From: Isotricha intestinalis | Lineage: Eukaryota; Ciliophora; Litostomatea; Vestibuliferida; Isotrichidae | DNA length: 64,000 nucleotides | Direction of reading: 5' to 3' | NCBI GenBank assembly: GCA_023807065.1 | Contig: JAJJLU010000350.1 | Location: forward strand, 1 to 64,000 | Part shown: in pieces, positions 39,687 to 49,509 of the stretch | Layout: each line of letters opens with the position of its first letter | Numbering within the stretch: the first letter of the stretch is position 1 | Program-made: the position numbers and the translations under genes | Notes under the pieces: generated by a model | The model's input: the letters and a program-made list of their open reading frames with translations, nothing else | Database searches by the model: none | Told to the model about the DNA's origin: nothing

Positions 39687-40568
39687 ATGAGTGAATATTT
39701 TATTAAATTTTTAGTTTTTTCTTCAGGATTAAATTTTTCCTTATATATTGAAAATTCATTACGTAATTTAAGGAATTTATTAAAAGAAGTTAAAGATATG
39801 GAAGTCATTGATATTTTAAAAACAAATCATAAACCAAAAAAAAATCTTTTTTATCTAATCCCAATAACAATAAGTAATGGAATATATAATTCATTAAATA
39901 ATATTATATTTTCTTCACATTCAAAAACTCCTTATTTTAATTTTAATAATAAAGATAAATCAATTATAATTAATTCACCAAAATGTTCTATAATAAATCC
40001 ACATAAATTTTTACCTGAAAAATTATCTCCTTTGTTTTCTTTTATGGTTAATGGATATTATAATCTTTATGAAAAATTAAAAAAATCTTTAAAAGTTTTT
40101 AAATCAAATATTTTATTTGAACCAAGAAATAGTTATGATTTTTTTTTACCTGGAGATTCAATTATTGCTTTAGTTAAAGGAGAAAATATTATTCCTTACG
40201 AAAATGAAAATTATGTTCTTTCACCTTTAACTTTAATTAATGGAAATAAATATGTTTTTACTAATTATATTAAAAATATAATATTTAATACTGAAATTTT
40301 GAGATATTTTATAACTTTTCCATTAATTTCATTTAGTTTTTGCTGTATATGGAAAGAAATCAATAGAAAATTTTCAACAAAAATAAAAATAGTTAAAATT
40401 AATAATAATAGATTAGATTTATGTAAGAAATGTAAAAAATTTAAAAGCCAGGTAATATTTAAAGGATGTAATCATTGTGTTTTATGTTATTTATGTTTTG
40501 TTAATTATCATAGATATTGTCCAATTTGTAAAATTCCAAATCCAGATTATATAATTTTAATTGATTAA
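39687..40568 (+). CDS. RING-finger membrane protein, MUL1/MULAN-like
   Basis: 293 residues. The C-terminal RING (about 248-288) reads CKKCKKFKSQVIFKGCNHCV, then CYLCFVNYHRYCPICKIPNP. It has the MUL1/IAP-type spacing and, like MUL1, ends a few residues later. A hydrophobic segment (EILRYFITFPLISFSFCCIW, about 207-227) precedes it. The N-terminal region has the MUL1-like order: helix, then YLIPITISNGIYNSLNN, then a beta-rich stretch with YVLSPLTLINGNKYVF. MUL1 is a mitochondrial outer-membrane E3 ligase; assignment here is by layout and RING type, so location is inferred. It starts 68 bases from the Pumilio gene in the opposite direction. Confidence 0.6.
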   Translation: MSEYFIKFLVFSSGLNFSLYIENSLRNLRNLLKEVKDMEVIDILKTNHKPKKNLFYLIPITISNGIYNSLNNIIFSSHSKTPYFNFNNKDKSIIINSPKCSIINPHKFLPEKLSPLFSFMVNGYYNLYEKLKKSLKVFKSNILFEPRNSYDFFLPGDSIIALVKGENIIPYENENYVLSPLTLINGNKYVFTNYIKNIIFNTEILRYFITFPLISFSFCCIWKEINRKFSTKIKIVKINNNRLDLCKKCKKFKSQVIFKGCNHCVLCYLCFVNYHRYCPICKIPNPDYIILID

Positions 40569-40656
40569 AATTTTATAAATATATATGTTAAAAATAATTT
40601 TCTTGATTTAATTTATTTAATATAATATAATCTTTATAATAAAAAAATATTAATTA

Positions 40657-42111
40657 TTAAGAATTAAAAATTACTTGGTCCAATTCATTATCTTCTTGAT
40701 TAAAAGTTTCAGGACCAAATAAATAAGGTTTTTTATTTTCTTTTCCTTCAAAAAAATTAATCGATTTTTTCTTATTTTTATTGTTGTTATTAGTAGTATT
40801 ATTAATATTGCTTTTATTGTTATTAAAATTAATATTATTTGAAATTTTAATTTCAGTTTTTTCAGGGCCAAATAAATTTGGTTTAGCTTTAACAGGAATT
40901 AAAATTTCTTTTTGTTCTACTTCTTCATCATCATAATCATCATAATTATAATTTTGATTAATATTATTATTTTTATTTTCAGAAATTTGATTTTTTGGTT
41001 TATTATTCTTTTTACTTAATTCTTCAATTTTTTTTTGTAAACTTAATATTTCTTCATCTTTCTTTTTTAATTTATCTTTCATTAATTTTACAGTATTTTC
41101 TTTTTGTGCAATTTGATTTTGATTCCATTTAACTTCTTTTCCAAATGAATCAATATATTCTTGAAGTCCTTTTATTTTATCTTCTAATTGTTTAGTTTTA
41201 TCATTTTTTTTTGAAATAATATCATTTAATTTATTTACACTTGATTCACTTGCAGATAATTTTTTTTTTAATTCTTCATTTTCATTTAAAGCTTTATTCA
41301 TTGTTGTTTCCATTGATTTTAAAATTTTATCTTTTTCATTTAATCTATTTTGTACCATTTCATTATTAAAATTTTCTTCTGTTTTAACTTGATATTTCCT
41401 TTCATTTAATATTTTCATTAAATTTTCTTTTTCTTTATTTAATTGTTCAATTTGTTTATTTAATCCATTCATATTTGTAGAGTTCATATAATTATTTCTT
41501 TCTTTTTCAATCATAAAATTTTGTAATTGTTCATTAATTTCTTTATTTTTTTCTCCTTCTGACTTTAATAAATTATTTAATCTCATTATTTCTTTTTTAG
41601 CATTATTTAAAGCTTCATTAAGTGAATTAACAGAATTTTCTAATTGATTTTTTTCATCAATTAAATCTTTATATTCTTGATTTTTACTATCTAACATATC
41701 CATTATATTTTTTTTATTATTTTCAGCGTGATTAGCTCTAAATTCAGCATCATAACTTTTTGCCATTTCTTTTTGTAATTGGGTAGTTAATTCTCTAACT
41801 TGGTTTTTTAATTGAGAAATTATTTTTTGATTTGCTTCTTTTTCAGGATCTAAAAGTAATTCATTTCTTTCTTTTTCTAATTGAGGAACAATTGATACAT
41901 AAGGTTTATCTTCTTCTATGTTTTTTTTGGCTTCACTCCATAATCCATTTCCTGCGTATATTATATTATTTCTGTGATTTTCCATTGATGATACTGGCTT
42001 TTTTTTATTATTTATATTTTGAACTTTTTGCTTTTGGATTATTGGAGTTTGAGTATTATTTATTATATTTGAACCTGCATTTTTAACTCGTTTTCCATTT
42101 AAATTTTTCAT
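40657..42111 (-). CDS. Long coiled-coil protein with two LFGPE motifs
   Basis: 484 residues. Residues about 75-370 are continuous heptad-type coiled coil (QLKNQVRELTTQLQKEMAKS through LKKKDEEILSLQKKIEELSK). The N-terminus is basic. The acidic/Asn-rich C-terminus contains KPNLFGPEKTE and KKPYLFGPETFN, a repeated short motif that looks like a docking peptide. No named family. It is probably a cytoskeletal or centrosomal/basal-body structural protein, by analogy with coiled-coil neighbours. It is convergent with the MUL1-like gene. Confidence 0.7.
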   Translation of the reverse strand: MKNLNGKRVKNAGSNIINNTQTPIIQKQKVQNINNKKKPVSSMENHRNNIIYAGNGLWSEAKKNIEEDKPYVSIVPQLEKERNELLLDPEKEANQKIISQLKNQVRELTTQLQKEMAKSYDAEFRANHAENNKKNIMDMLDSKNQEYKDLIDEKNQLENSVNSLNEALNNAKKEIMRLNNLLKSEGEKNKEINEQLQNFMIEKERNNYMNSTNMNGLNKQIEQLNKEKENLMKILNERKYQVKTEENFNNEMVQNRLNEKDKILKSMETTMNKALNENEELKKKLSASESSVNKLNDIISKKNDKTKQLEDKIKGLQEYIDSFGKEVKWNQNQIAQKENTVKLMKDKLKKKDEEILSLQKKIEELSKKNNKPKNQISENKNNNINQNYNYDDYDDEEVEQKEILIPVKAKPNLFGPEKTEIKISNNINFNNNKSNINNTTNNNNKNKKKSINFFEGKENKKPYLFGPETFNQEDNELDQVIFNS

Positions 42112-42299
42112 TTTTTTAAATATTTTTATTTTATTTCATTTTATATGTTTTGTTATAATTGTAATTATAATTCAAAAATATATTAAATAATTCAAAATTT
42201 AAAAAGAAGATTTTTAGTTCTATATAAAACTAAAACCTATCAAAAAATAATAAATTTTTAAAAAAACGGAGAAAAACCTCCAAAAAAAACTCCCCAAAT

Positions 42300-43645
42300 T
42301 TACTGATTTAATTTTTTATAATTAATAAGTTCTTTCATAACATAAGCTAAAACAGCTTTAGGATCATCTTTATTATCAATTTTACCACTAATTCCCAAAA
42401 TATCAGAGCATTCCCTAATATAATATTCTAAATCTTCATCATTGCATTTATTAGTGACTTGAGCCAATTTAATTTTTTCACTGGCAAATTGTTCATCTAA
42501 ATCATATAATTCTAAATTAGGAACAGGGAAATCTTTTATAATAGGATCAAAAACAGCTAATTGTAAAGGAGGTAAAGGAGTTTCAAATTGAGGAGGAATA
42601 ATACTTAAAATTTCATGTTTAACATGTAATTTATCATACATTTCAATAGCTTCTGGAACTAAATTATTATCAATTTTAAATAAACTCATATCATATAAAT
42701 CATTAAAATTTCTTGGTGGTTCTTTTGCTTCTTCTAAACAACTTTTAACTTTATCACTTAATGATATTATATTTGGTATATAAGTATAATCATTAATTGA
42801 AACTTCTTTAGATGGAATTGTTAATGATGGATTTGTTATTCCTAATAACCATCTTAATAATCCATCTATTACTTTTCTATTTTCTTCTTTTTCTATATAA
42901 TTATTATCTATAAATTTAACTGAACCTAAAACACATATTTTACCTTTTCCACTTTTTGAACTTGAACAAACACATAATGGACGATTTAAAGGATATGATA
43001 TTATTCCACTATTAAATACAATTCCTACATTTTGAGCATTTGGTAATATATCTATACTTTCTCCAAATGGATATATTATTTTTAATAAGGCATCATCATC
43101 ATCTTCATTTTCTTCATTATCTAATAAATCTATTTTTCTTTTTTTATTTACATTTTTAATTGTTCTTAAAAAATCAGGATGAACTTTTAAAGTATCTATA
43201 TAACATTCTTTTGGATGAAGATATTTATAATATGAAGTTCTAACAACTGAATCACAATGTAATTGAATTCCATAATCTTTTAAGAATTCATTTAAATTTG
43301 AATTATTTTTTGAATCTCCTCCTTCTCCACATAATATTAATATACTTCCTCCTTCTTCTATATATCTTTTTAATATATCTATTTCTTCTGGTAAAAAAGC
43401 TTGTTTAGGTTCTCCTATAACAAAAATATTTGCTGTTTTTATTTTATCTAGTTTAAAATCCTTTTTTAATAATGCTGTCTAATTAAAATTTAAAAAAATT
43501 TTTTAAATGTTAAACTTACATTTGCATATTGACGAATTAAGTTATTTATAAATTTAGAAAATTTTGTTCCTGAAGATATTACTTCTTTCTTTGTTCCATT
43601 AAAAACAACTTTAAATTGCTTTTTTTCTTTTGCATTCTCTGACAT
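42300..43645 (-). CDS. IFT52: Intraflagellar transport protein IFT52 (spliced)
   Basis: Two exons: 43520-43645 (42 codons, ATG at 43643-43645) and 42300-43478, joined by a 41-nt phase-0 intron. The 434-residue product is close to animal IFT52 (437) and collinear with it: an N-terminal GIFT domain (FVIGEPKQAFLPEEIDILKR, GGSILILCGEGGDS, YYKYLHPKE, LNRPLCV), NNYIEKEENRKVIDGLLRWL, KHEILSIIPPQFETPLPPLQ, LELYDLDEQFASEKIKLAQV and a LNQ near the end. IFT52 is a core IFT-B1 subunit needed to build cilia. Most of exon 2 has no Met, which hides the gene from simple start-to-stop searches. Confidence 0.95.
43479..43519 (-). other. 41-nt GT-AG intron of IFT52
   Basis: On the minus strand it begins GTAAGTTTAACATTT and ends TTTTAATTAG. 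The 5' site is a strong consensus GTAAGT. It falls between codons for Asn42 and Thr43, and splicing gives a continuous IFT52 alignment. Confidence 0.9.
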
Positions 43646-43969
43646 TTCTGTTTTATATAAATTAAATAAAACAATTAATTTCTATATTTTTAAATATTCG
43701 TTATTTTATAAATTTTATTCAATAAAAAATTCCTATTTAATAAAAAAAATTTAATATTTAAAAAAATGAGTTCAGATTTAGAAAAAGAGTTCTAAGAATT
43801 AAAACCAAAGTTATAGAATAGTTATAGGATTATAATAAATAATATAAAGTTGAATTCTAATTAATAAAAATAGTTTTAATTTATTTAAAATATAACAGAT
43901 AAATAAAAATACACCATCTATATTTAAAAATACTAAATATAATATTCTAAAAATATAATTAAAATTCTA
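43646..43969. other. Intergenic, no gene seen
   Basis: 324 bases between the IFT52 start and the 3' end of the ABC transporter gene. A plus-strand ATG at about 43766 opens only nine codons before a stop. Confidence 0.5.
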
Positions 43970-46900
43970 TTATTGATACTTGTGACATAAATCAATAAAA
44001 GATTTTTCTAAATTAGCTTGAGACATAACAACATCTTTAACAAATTTTAATATTTCATTAACTTTTTCATTTGAACTGACTCTATTAATCATTTCCATTC
44101 CTCTCAAAATTTCATCTTTATTATCAAAAGGAATTTGAATAGTATAAAATCCAGAAGTACTAAATTTAACAATAGATTTACTAAATAAAACTTTAATATA
44201 TTCATCAACAATTTGTCTATTTTCAAAATTCATTTTTTGTAAATCAAAACTAATTTGCAATTCAAAACCAGTAGAATTAATTTTTAATATATCAGAACTA
44301 GTACCAATAAACATTAATTTTCCATTAATCATTATTCCAATTCTATCACTTAAATAATCAGCTTCTTCAATATTTTGTGTGCTTAAAATTAAAACTTTAT
44401 TTTTTTTAAATTCATTAATAATTTTCCATATTTTTTTCCTATTAACAGGATCAAGTCCAGTAGTAGGTTCATCTAAAAATAATATATATGGATCTCCTAA
44501 AGTAGCAATTAATAAACTTACTCTTCTTCTCATTCCTCCACTTAATCTATTTACTCTTTCATTTTCTTTTCCATTCAAACCAAATTCAATAATTTTATCA
44601 TATATACTATTTTGAGATACTATTCCTTTTAAAGAAGCAAAAAAAGAAATTGTTTCTAAAACTGTCATTTCTTCCCAAAATAAATCAAATTGAGAACAAA
44701 CTCCAATCATTTTTTTAATATATAAAGAATCAATAAACATTTCTGAATGAATGATAAAAGGACCAATTTTAGCATAACCTTTATTAGCTCTTAATTGGCA
44801 TGATAATAAATTTATTAAGGTTGTTTTTCCTGCTCCATTTGGTCCTAATAAACCAAATGATTCTCCTTTTAAAATATCTAAATTAATATCATTTATTGCT
44901 TCTATTATTTCTCCATTATTATTTTTAAATTTACGATATATTTGAAGAATTCTTATTCCATTTGGAGGTTGCCTTTTTCTATGTAAAATTGCTATTTTTT
45001 TCTTTTCTTCTATTACTGATATATCTGAATCATGGATTATTAAATTTGATTGCTCTGTTATTGGAATTTCTTGTAATTTTAAAAAATTTTCATAGGATTT
45101 TGATACTGAATTTTCTATTTGATTTCTGCGTTTGTTGCTTTTTTGATAATTAAAATTCGTGTCATAAAATTTTTTCAAGTAAATAAATGGATTATATTTT
45201 ACAAATATTTTAGGAAAATATATTGTTATAATATTTACTAAAATTGAATAATAATAATCAAAATAATATATTGTTGAATCATCTTCAAAATAAGAACTAC
45301 TTGAACTTTTCCTTATTAAATCTTTTTTTTTTTTCATTTTACCATAATAATCTCTAATCTCTTTGAAACAAATTGCAATTATATATCCAATAATAGCAAT
45401 ATAAAACCATAAATAAGTTTGTAAAAAAGAATCAATTTTATATTCAATTCCAATTAATAATTTACCAGAATATTCAATGAAAATATCAGAAAAAGAATAA
45501 TATCTTCCAGGCATCCATTGAAATAAATCATAATCAAAATGAGATGAAGAAATGCTAATTATATCAACAAAACATTTAGTAAAAATAAAAGGAGGATAAA
45601 AATGACTAAATAAAGATAAAAGTTTTAATAATATAAATAAAAAAAAATCATCAACTTTAGTAGCATATAAAAAATACATGATCGTATAATTTGTAAGAAC
45701 AGTTTGAATAACAATTCCAATTATAATGACTGAATAAGATATAGTTGTAGCACTATTTAAAGAAGATACATAATTACTAATCATCATTGAAAGAAACATT
45801 AAAGATAAATTAAATAAAAAAAATAAATTGAAACTTATAATAGGATTTACATTTGTAAAAATATCATATTTAAAAATACAATAACCCATAAATAAAATTT
45901 CAATGGTTAATAAAAATGAAAAAATAAAAGAAACAATACACCAAGAAGCCCAATAAGATATTAAACTCATTCCATTTAATATAGTAAAATCTTTTAATTT
46001 TGTTTCTTTTTCTTTAACAATATCAAGTAAGATTATAGAAAATAATATCATGGGTGGAAAATAGAAATAAAAACTTCCAAAACTAGAAATAACATTAGCA
46101 TTATCTAAAAATCTAGAATGAACAGAAGGATAAGGTTGAATAAAAATATTATTTATTTTTGGATTTTGTTTAAAAGTTTTATTATATTTAATAGTAAATA
46201 ATTCAATATATGAATTATCAATTATTTGTTGTAATTTTATTATTTTTTCATCTTTTGGATAAGGTGAATTATATCCACTTAAGAAAGCATTTGGAGTATT
46301 TGATATATTATAAACTATAGTATATAAATAGAAATCATCATTATTTATTTCTGGTCTACATGGTATTGATATATTTCCTATTTGAAAATTTCCATAACAA
46401 AATGATATTATATATTGATAAATAAAATCATAATATTGAGTGTTATTTTTTTTATCAAATATTTTATAAAATTCATTTTGATTTGAAAAATTCTTACTTA
46501 TTATTTTTATTTCATTTTTTGGTAATTTTGTTTTATTTGATATTGAATCTATTAAATAATCTAATTCTTCATTTTGTTTTTCATTTAATTCTCCTAAAAT
46601 ACTTATTCCTAAACTAATGCAATTAGTCATATTTAAATTTATATGACAATTTAATTCTGAATTATCAATATTTACAATTGGATAATTTAAAGTGACACTT
46701 TTATTTTTATAATTATCTGTTAAATATTGCATTGCTTGTAACATATACATAAAAAAAATAGGTGTTAAAAAAATAAATAAAAGTGATTTCGCATTGCGAG
46801 AATAAATTATAAAATGTTTTTTTAACATTAAAATAATTTCTTGTTTTGTTGTTAAATTTGAAGAATTAAAAGTAATTCTTGAATGAGTTTTTTGAGTATT

Positions 46901-46999
46901 CTTATTTGAAACTCCTAATCTTTTTGCAAAACGAGAATTAATTGAACCTTTTCTTCTTCTAAATGGTTTTAGGTCTTCTTCTGATATTTCACTACTCAT
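43970..46999 (-). CDS. Half-size ABCA-family transporter
   Basis: 1009 residues: one transmembrane domain and one ATPase domain. TM1 (about 72-92, LLFIFLTPIFFMYMLQAMQY) is followed by a large extracytoplasmic loop of about 200 residues with Cys and many N-glycosylation sites. Five or six more helices span about 310-545. The nucleotide-binding domain lies at about 690-930, with Walker A GPNGAGKTTLI, signature LSGGMRRRVS, Walker B ILFLDEPTTGLDP and a switch region STQNIEEADYLSDRIGIM, all intact. The order TMD-loop-TMD-NBD is ABCA type. Full-size ABCAs have two such halves, so this one must dimerise. Probably lipid transport; substrate unknown. Confidence 0.9.
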   Translation of the reverse strand: MSSEISEEDLKPFRRRKGSINSRFAKRLGVSNKNTQKTHSRITFNSSNLTTKQEIILMLKKHFIIYSRNAKSLLFIFLTPIFFMYMLQAMQYLTDNYKNKSVTLNYPIVNIDNSELNCHINLNMTNCISLGISILGELNEKQNEELDYLIDSISNKTKLPKNEIKIISKNFSNQNEFYKIFDKKNNTQYYDFIYQYIISFCYGNFQIGNISIPCRPEINNDDFYLYTIVYNISNTPNAFLSGYNSPYPKDEKIIKLQQIIDNSYIELFTIKYNKTFKQNPKINNIFIQPYPSVHSRFLDNANVISSFGSFYFYFPPMILFSIILLDIVKEKETKLKDFTILNGMSLISYWASWCIVSFIFSFLLTIEILFMGYCIFKYDIFTNVNPIISFNLFFLFNLSLMFLSMMISNYVSSLNSATTISYSVIIIGIVIQTVLTNYTIMYFLYATKVDDFFLFILLKLLSLFSHFYPPFIFTKCFVDIISISSSHFDYDLFQWMPGRYYSFSDIFIEYSGKLLIGIEYKIDSFLQTYLWFYIAIIGYIIAICFKEIRDYYGKMKKKKDLIRKSSSSSYFEDDSTIYYFDYYYSILVNIITIYFPKIFVKYNPFIYLKKFYDTNFNYQKSNKRRNQIENSVSKSYENFLKLQEIPITEQSNLIIHDSDISVIEEKKKIAILHRKRQPPNGIRILQIYRKFKNNNGEIIEAINDINLDILKGESFGLLGPNGAGKTTLINLLSCQLRANKGYAKIGPFIIHSEMFIDSLYIKKMIGVCSQFDLFWEEMTVLETISFFASLKGIVSQNSIYDKIIEFGLNGKENERVNRLSGGMRRRVSLLIATLGDPYILFLDEPTTGLDPVNRKKIWKIINEFKKNKVLILSTQNIEEADYLSDRIGIMINGKLMFIGTSSDILKINSTGFELQISFDLQKMNFENRQIVDEYIKVLFSKSIVKFSTSGFYTIQIPFDNKDEILRGMEMINRVSSNEKVNEILKFVKDVVMSQANLEKSFIDLCHKYQ

Positions 47000-47291
47000 T
47001 TTTAGCTTAAATAAAATAAATAATTAATATTAATTTTAAATAAAAATTTATATTTTTCAATATATAATTAGATGAAACCAGTAAACATTGATATCATATA
47101 ATTAATTAAAAGTGTTTAATGTTAAATTCCTTATAATAAACATATTTAATAATGAAACATTAATAAACAATTATTGAAAACAGAAAAATATAAAAGATTA
47201 ATTCTAAAACAATTATAAAACTTAAATATTTATTTAAAAAATAGATAGTAAAAAAGCAATATAAACCAAAATAAATATTAAAAACAAGAAA

Positions 47292-47831
47292 ATGATAGAA
47301 CAATGTCCATGCTGTGGCTCAGAAATTCGTAAATATAGAGGAACATTTATAGCAGGTCCAAATTATACAATAAGTCAAGATAATAAATCAGTAACAAAAT
47401 ACACTGGAGATGGATGGAATGCGAATGCTATAGGAAGTGAGGAAATAACTCCAGGAACAATAACAATAATAAATTTTAAAATAGAAAATACAACTTCAAA
47501 TAGTTATATAATGTTTGGAGTTGCTCCAAAATCAATAAATCAAAATTCTCTTTGCTATAATTCTTGTGGATGGTATTTTTATTCTAATTCAGGAGGACTT
47601 TATTGTCAACCTCCTCTTTCTTATAGTAATTTTAATTATAGAAATGAAAAACTTTTACCTAATGGAACTTTAATTACTGTTATTGTTGATACTGTTTCAG
47701 GGAAAATTTCTTTTAAAGTTAATGATGATAAAATCAAAACTGCATATCATTCTATTACTTTTAATGAAAGAATTGTTCCTTGCGTTAATCTATATAGTAA
47801 AGGAGATGCTGTTAGGATCATTCATGAATAA
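47292..47831 (+). CDS. Zinc-knuckle + SPRY/B30.2-like protein, 179 residues
   Basis: Starts MIEQCPCCGSEIRKYRGTF, with a small CPCC knuckle. A beta-rich domain follows with ENTTSNSYIMFGVAPKSI, CGWYFYSNSGGLY, LPNGTLITVIVDTVSGKISF and IVPCVNLYSKGDAVRI, the strand order of SPRY-like sandwiches: small-molecule or protein-binding modules that often pair with RING or B-box proteins. There is no RING here. It resembles the C-terminal half of the RING/TRAF protein at 5286-6425 in plan. Probably a cytosolic adaptor. Confidence 0.7.
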   Translation: MIEQCPCCGSEIRKYRGTFIAGPNYTISQDNKSVTKYTGDGWNANAIGSEEITPGTITIINFKIENTTSNSYIMFGVAPKSINQNSLCYNSCGWYFYSNSGGLYCQPPLSYSNFNYRNEKLLPNGTLITVIVDTVSGKISFKVNDDKIKTAYHSITFNERIVPCVNLYSKGDAVRIIHE

Positions 47832-47921
47832 AATTTGAATGATTTTTTTATTTGTTTGTTTTTAATTTCAATAATATTATTAAAATTTTTATTTATTGTT
47901 TTGATGTTTTATTCTTTTTTT

Positions 47922-49313
47922 TTAATTATTTTTAGGTTTATTAAATAATTCATTATTTATTTTTTTATTGATTTCTAAAGTATCTTTTAGGGAACTAATT
48001 AATTTTTGAATTTCTGAAAAATTATTTTTAGAATTATGATTTATATTTATATTATTATTATCATTTAAGTTTAATTTTTTATTAGGTTTAGATAAATTTC
48101 TTAAACTTTCAACAGGATTCATTAATTTTCTTTCTTCACTTAAAAAATTTGTAGCCAGTTTATTTTCTTTTTGAATTTTTTCAATTTCTAATTTAATTTC
48201 TTCCATTTTTTCTAAAGTTAATTTTTTCTTTTTTTCATTAACTTTTTTCATCCAAATCACATTTTTTTTATAAACAAAATCGGGTTTATTTATTTTATTA
48301 TTATTTAATGATAAAATATTATTTGTTTTAGGACGAAAAGAACATTCTTCATAAGTTTTTTTATCTATTGATATTAGTAAATTATTTAATGATTTATTTA
48401 TTTTTTTTTTCCATTCTATGTTTTTTTTATAAAAATCACTTTTATTTCTTGAAGAAGATTTAAATAAATTAGATTCTGATAAATTAGGTGAAAATGAACA
48501 TTCTTCCGTTTCTTTTCTATTAATTGATTGTTTTAATAATTTTAATTTTTCTCTACTTCTTTGAGAATATAATTTTCCTCTTTCATATATATTTAATTTT
48601 AATTTTTTAATATTTTTAGGAGATTGTTTTTCTATTCTTTCTAATAAAACTTTTTTTAAATCATTTTTATATTTTTCTTTTATGTTAGATTTTGATAAAT
48701 TTTTTATCTTTTTAAAATTAGGATTTTTATTTGTTTTTATAGGTGATAAATTTATTTGTTCTTTCCTATTTTTTATTATTTCAGGTTTTAAATTTTGATT
48801 TTTTTTTGGATAAAAGGAATAAACTTTATATTTTTCATTTATTCTATTAAAAATATCCCCTTCAGTAAACATTATTTGGGAATTTAAGTTTGTAGTTTTA
48901 TTTATATTATTCTCTGTCATTGAAGAATAGTTTTCTTTTGATAATTCTTCATCTTTTTCTTCTTCAATTATTTCATTATTTAATATATAATCTTTTTTAA
49001 TATTATTTTTTATATTTCCACAATTAATTTCATTTATGTTGTCTTTTTTATCATTGTGATTTATTTTATTTCTATTATTATTTTTTTGATATATAAAATT
49101 TTCTAAAGGCTTTTTCTTATATTTTAATTCCTCATTTATATTTTTTAAATTATTTGTTTTTTTATTATTCAATAAATCATCATAATATAATTTCTTTTCT
49201 TCATAAAATTTTTTTAACTCATCTTCATTAAATGTTTTACTTGTTATTTCATTATTATTATTTTCATTATTATGAATATCTTGTTTAGAATAAATATCAG
49301 AAGAAAAATACAT
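47922..49313 (-). CDS. Ciliary-type charged protein with CSFxP repeats
   Basis: 463 residues, Asn/Lys/Glu-rich. It contains two copies of a motif seen in many ciliary and basal-body proteins of protists: LNIYERGKLYSQRSREKLKL followed by EECSFSPNLSES, and later EECSFRPKTNNI. The spacing of WKKKINKS and WMKKVNEKKKK before or after each motif suggests a repeated unit of about 65 residues. Helical C-terminus. No enzyme domain. It is likely structural, perhaps axonemal or cortical; the link to cilia is inference from motif distribution. Confidence 0.6.
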   Translation of the reverse strand: MYFSSDIYSKQDIHNNENNNNEITSKTFNEDELKKFYEEKKLYYDDLLNNKKTNNLKNINEELKYKKKPLENFIYQKNNNRNKINHNDKKDNINEINCGNIKNNIKKDYILNNEIIEEEKDEELSKENYSSMTENNINKTTNLNSQIMFTEGDIFNRINEKYKVYSFYPKKNQNLKPEIIKNRKEQINLSPIKTNKNPNFKKIKNLSKSNIKEKYKNDLKKVLLERIEKQSPKNIKKLKLNIYERGKLYSQRSREKLKLLKQSINRKETEECSFSPNLSESNLFKSSSRNKSDFYKKNIEWKKKINKSLNNLLISIDKKTYEECSFRPKTNNILSLNNNKINKPDFVYKKNVIWMKKVNEKKKKLTLEKMEEIKLEIEKIQKENKLATNFLSEERKLMNPVESLRNLSKPNKKLNLNDNNNININHNSKNNFSEIQKLISSLKDTLEINKKINNELFNKPKNN

Positions 49314-49509
49314 AAAAACAAATATATTAATTTAATAATTTAAAAAAAATATAGAATATTTATAAATTATTTAAAGAAGAAAAAATGACGATAAAAAAAA
49401 CATAAGATAATTTTCTAAAGACATAATAAATAATAATAGAAAAAAATATTGTATGTAGTTTTTTTTAATTTTTTTTGGAAATAGTTAATCTATGTAAAAA
49501 TTAATAAAC

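Noticed and set aside
43766..43820. ATG AGT TCA GAT... resembles the start of the neighbouring ABC transporter (MSSE) and might be a duplicated 5' end.
   Set aside because: Similarity covers only a few residues of a low-complexity start, with stops after nine codons; not above chance.
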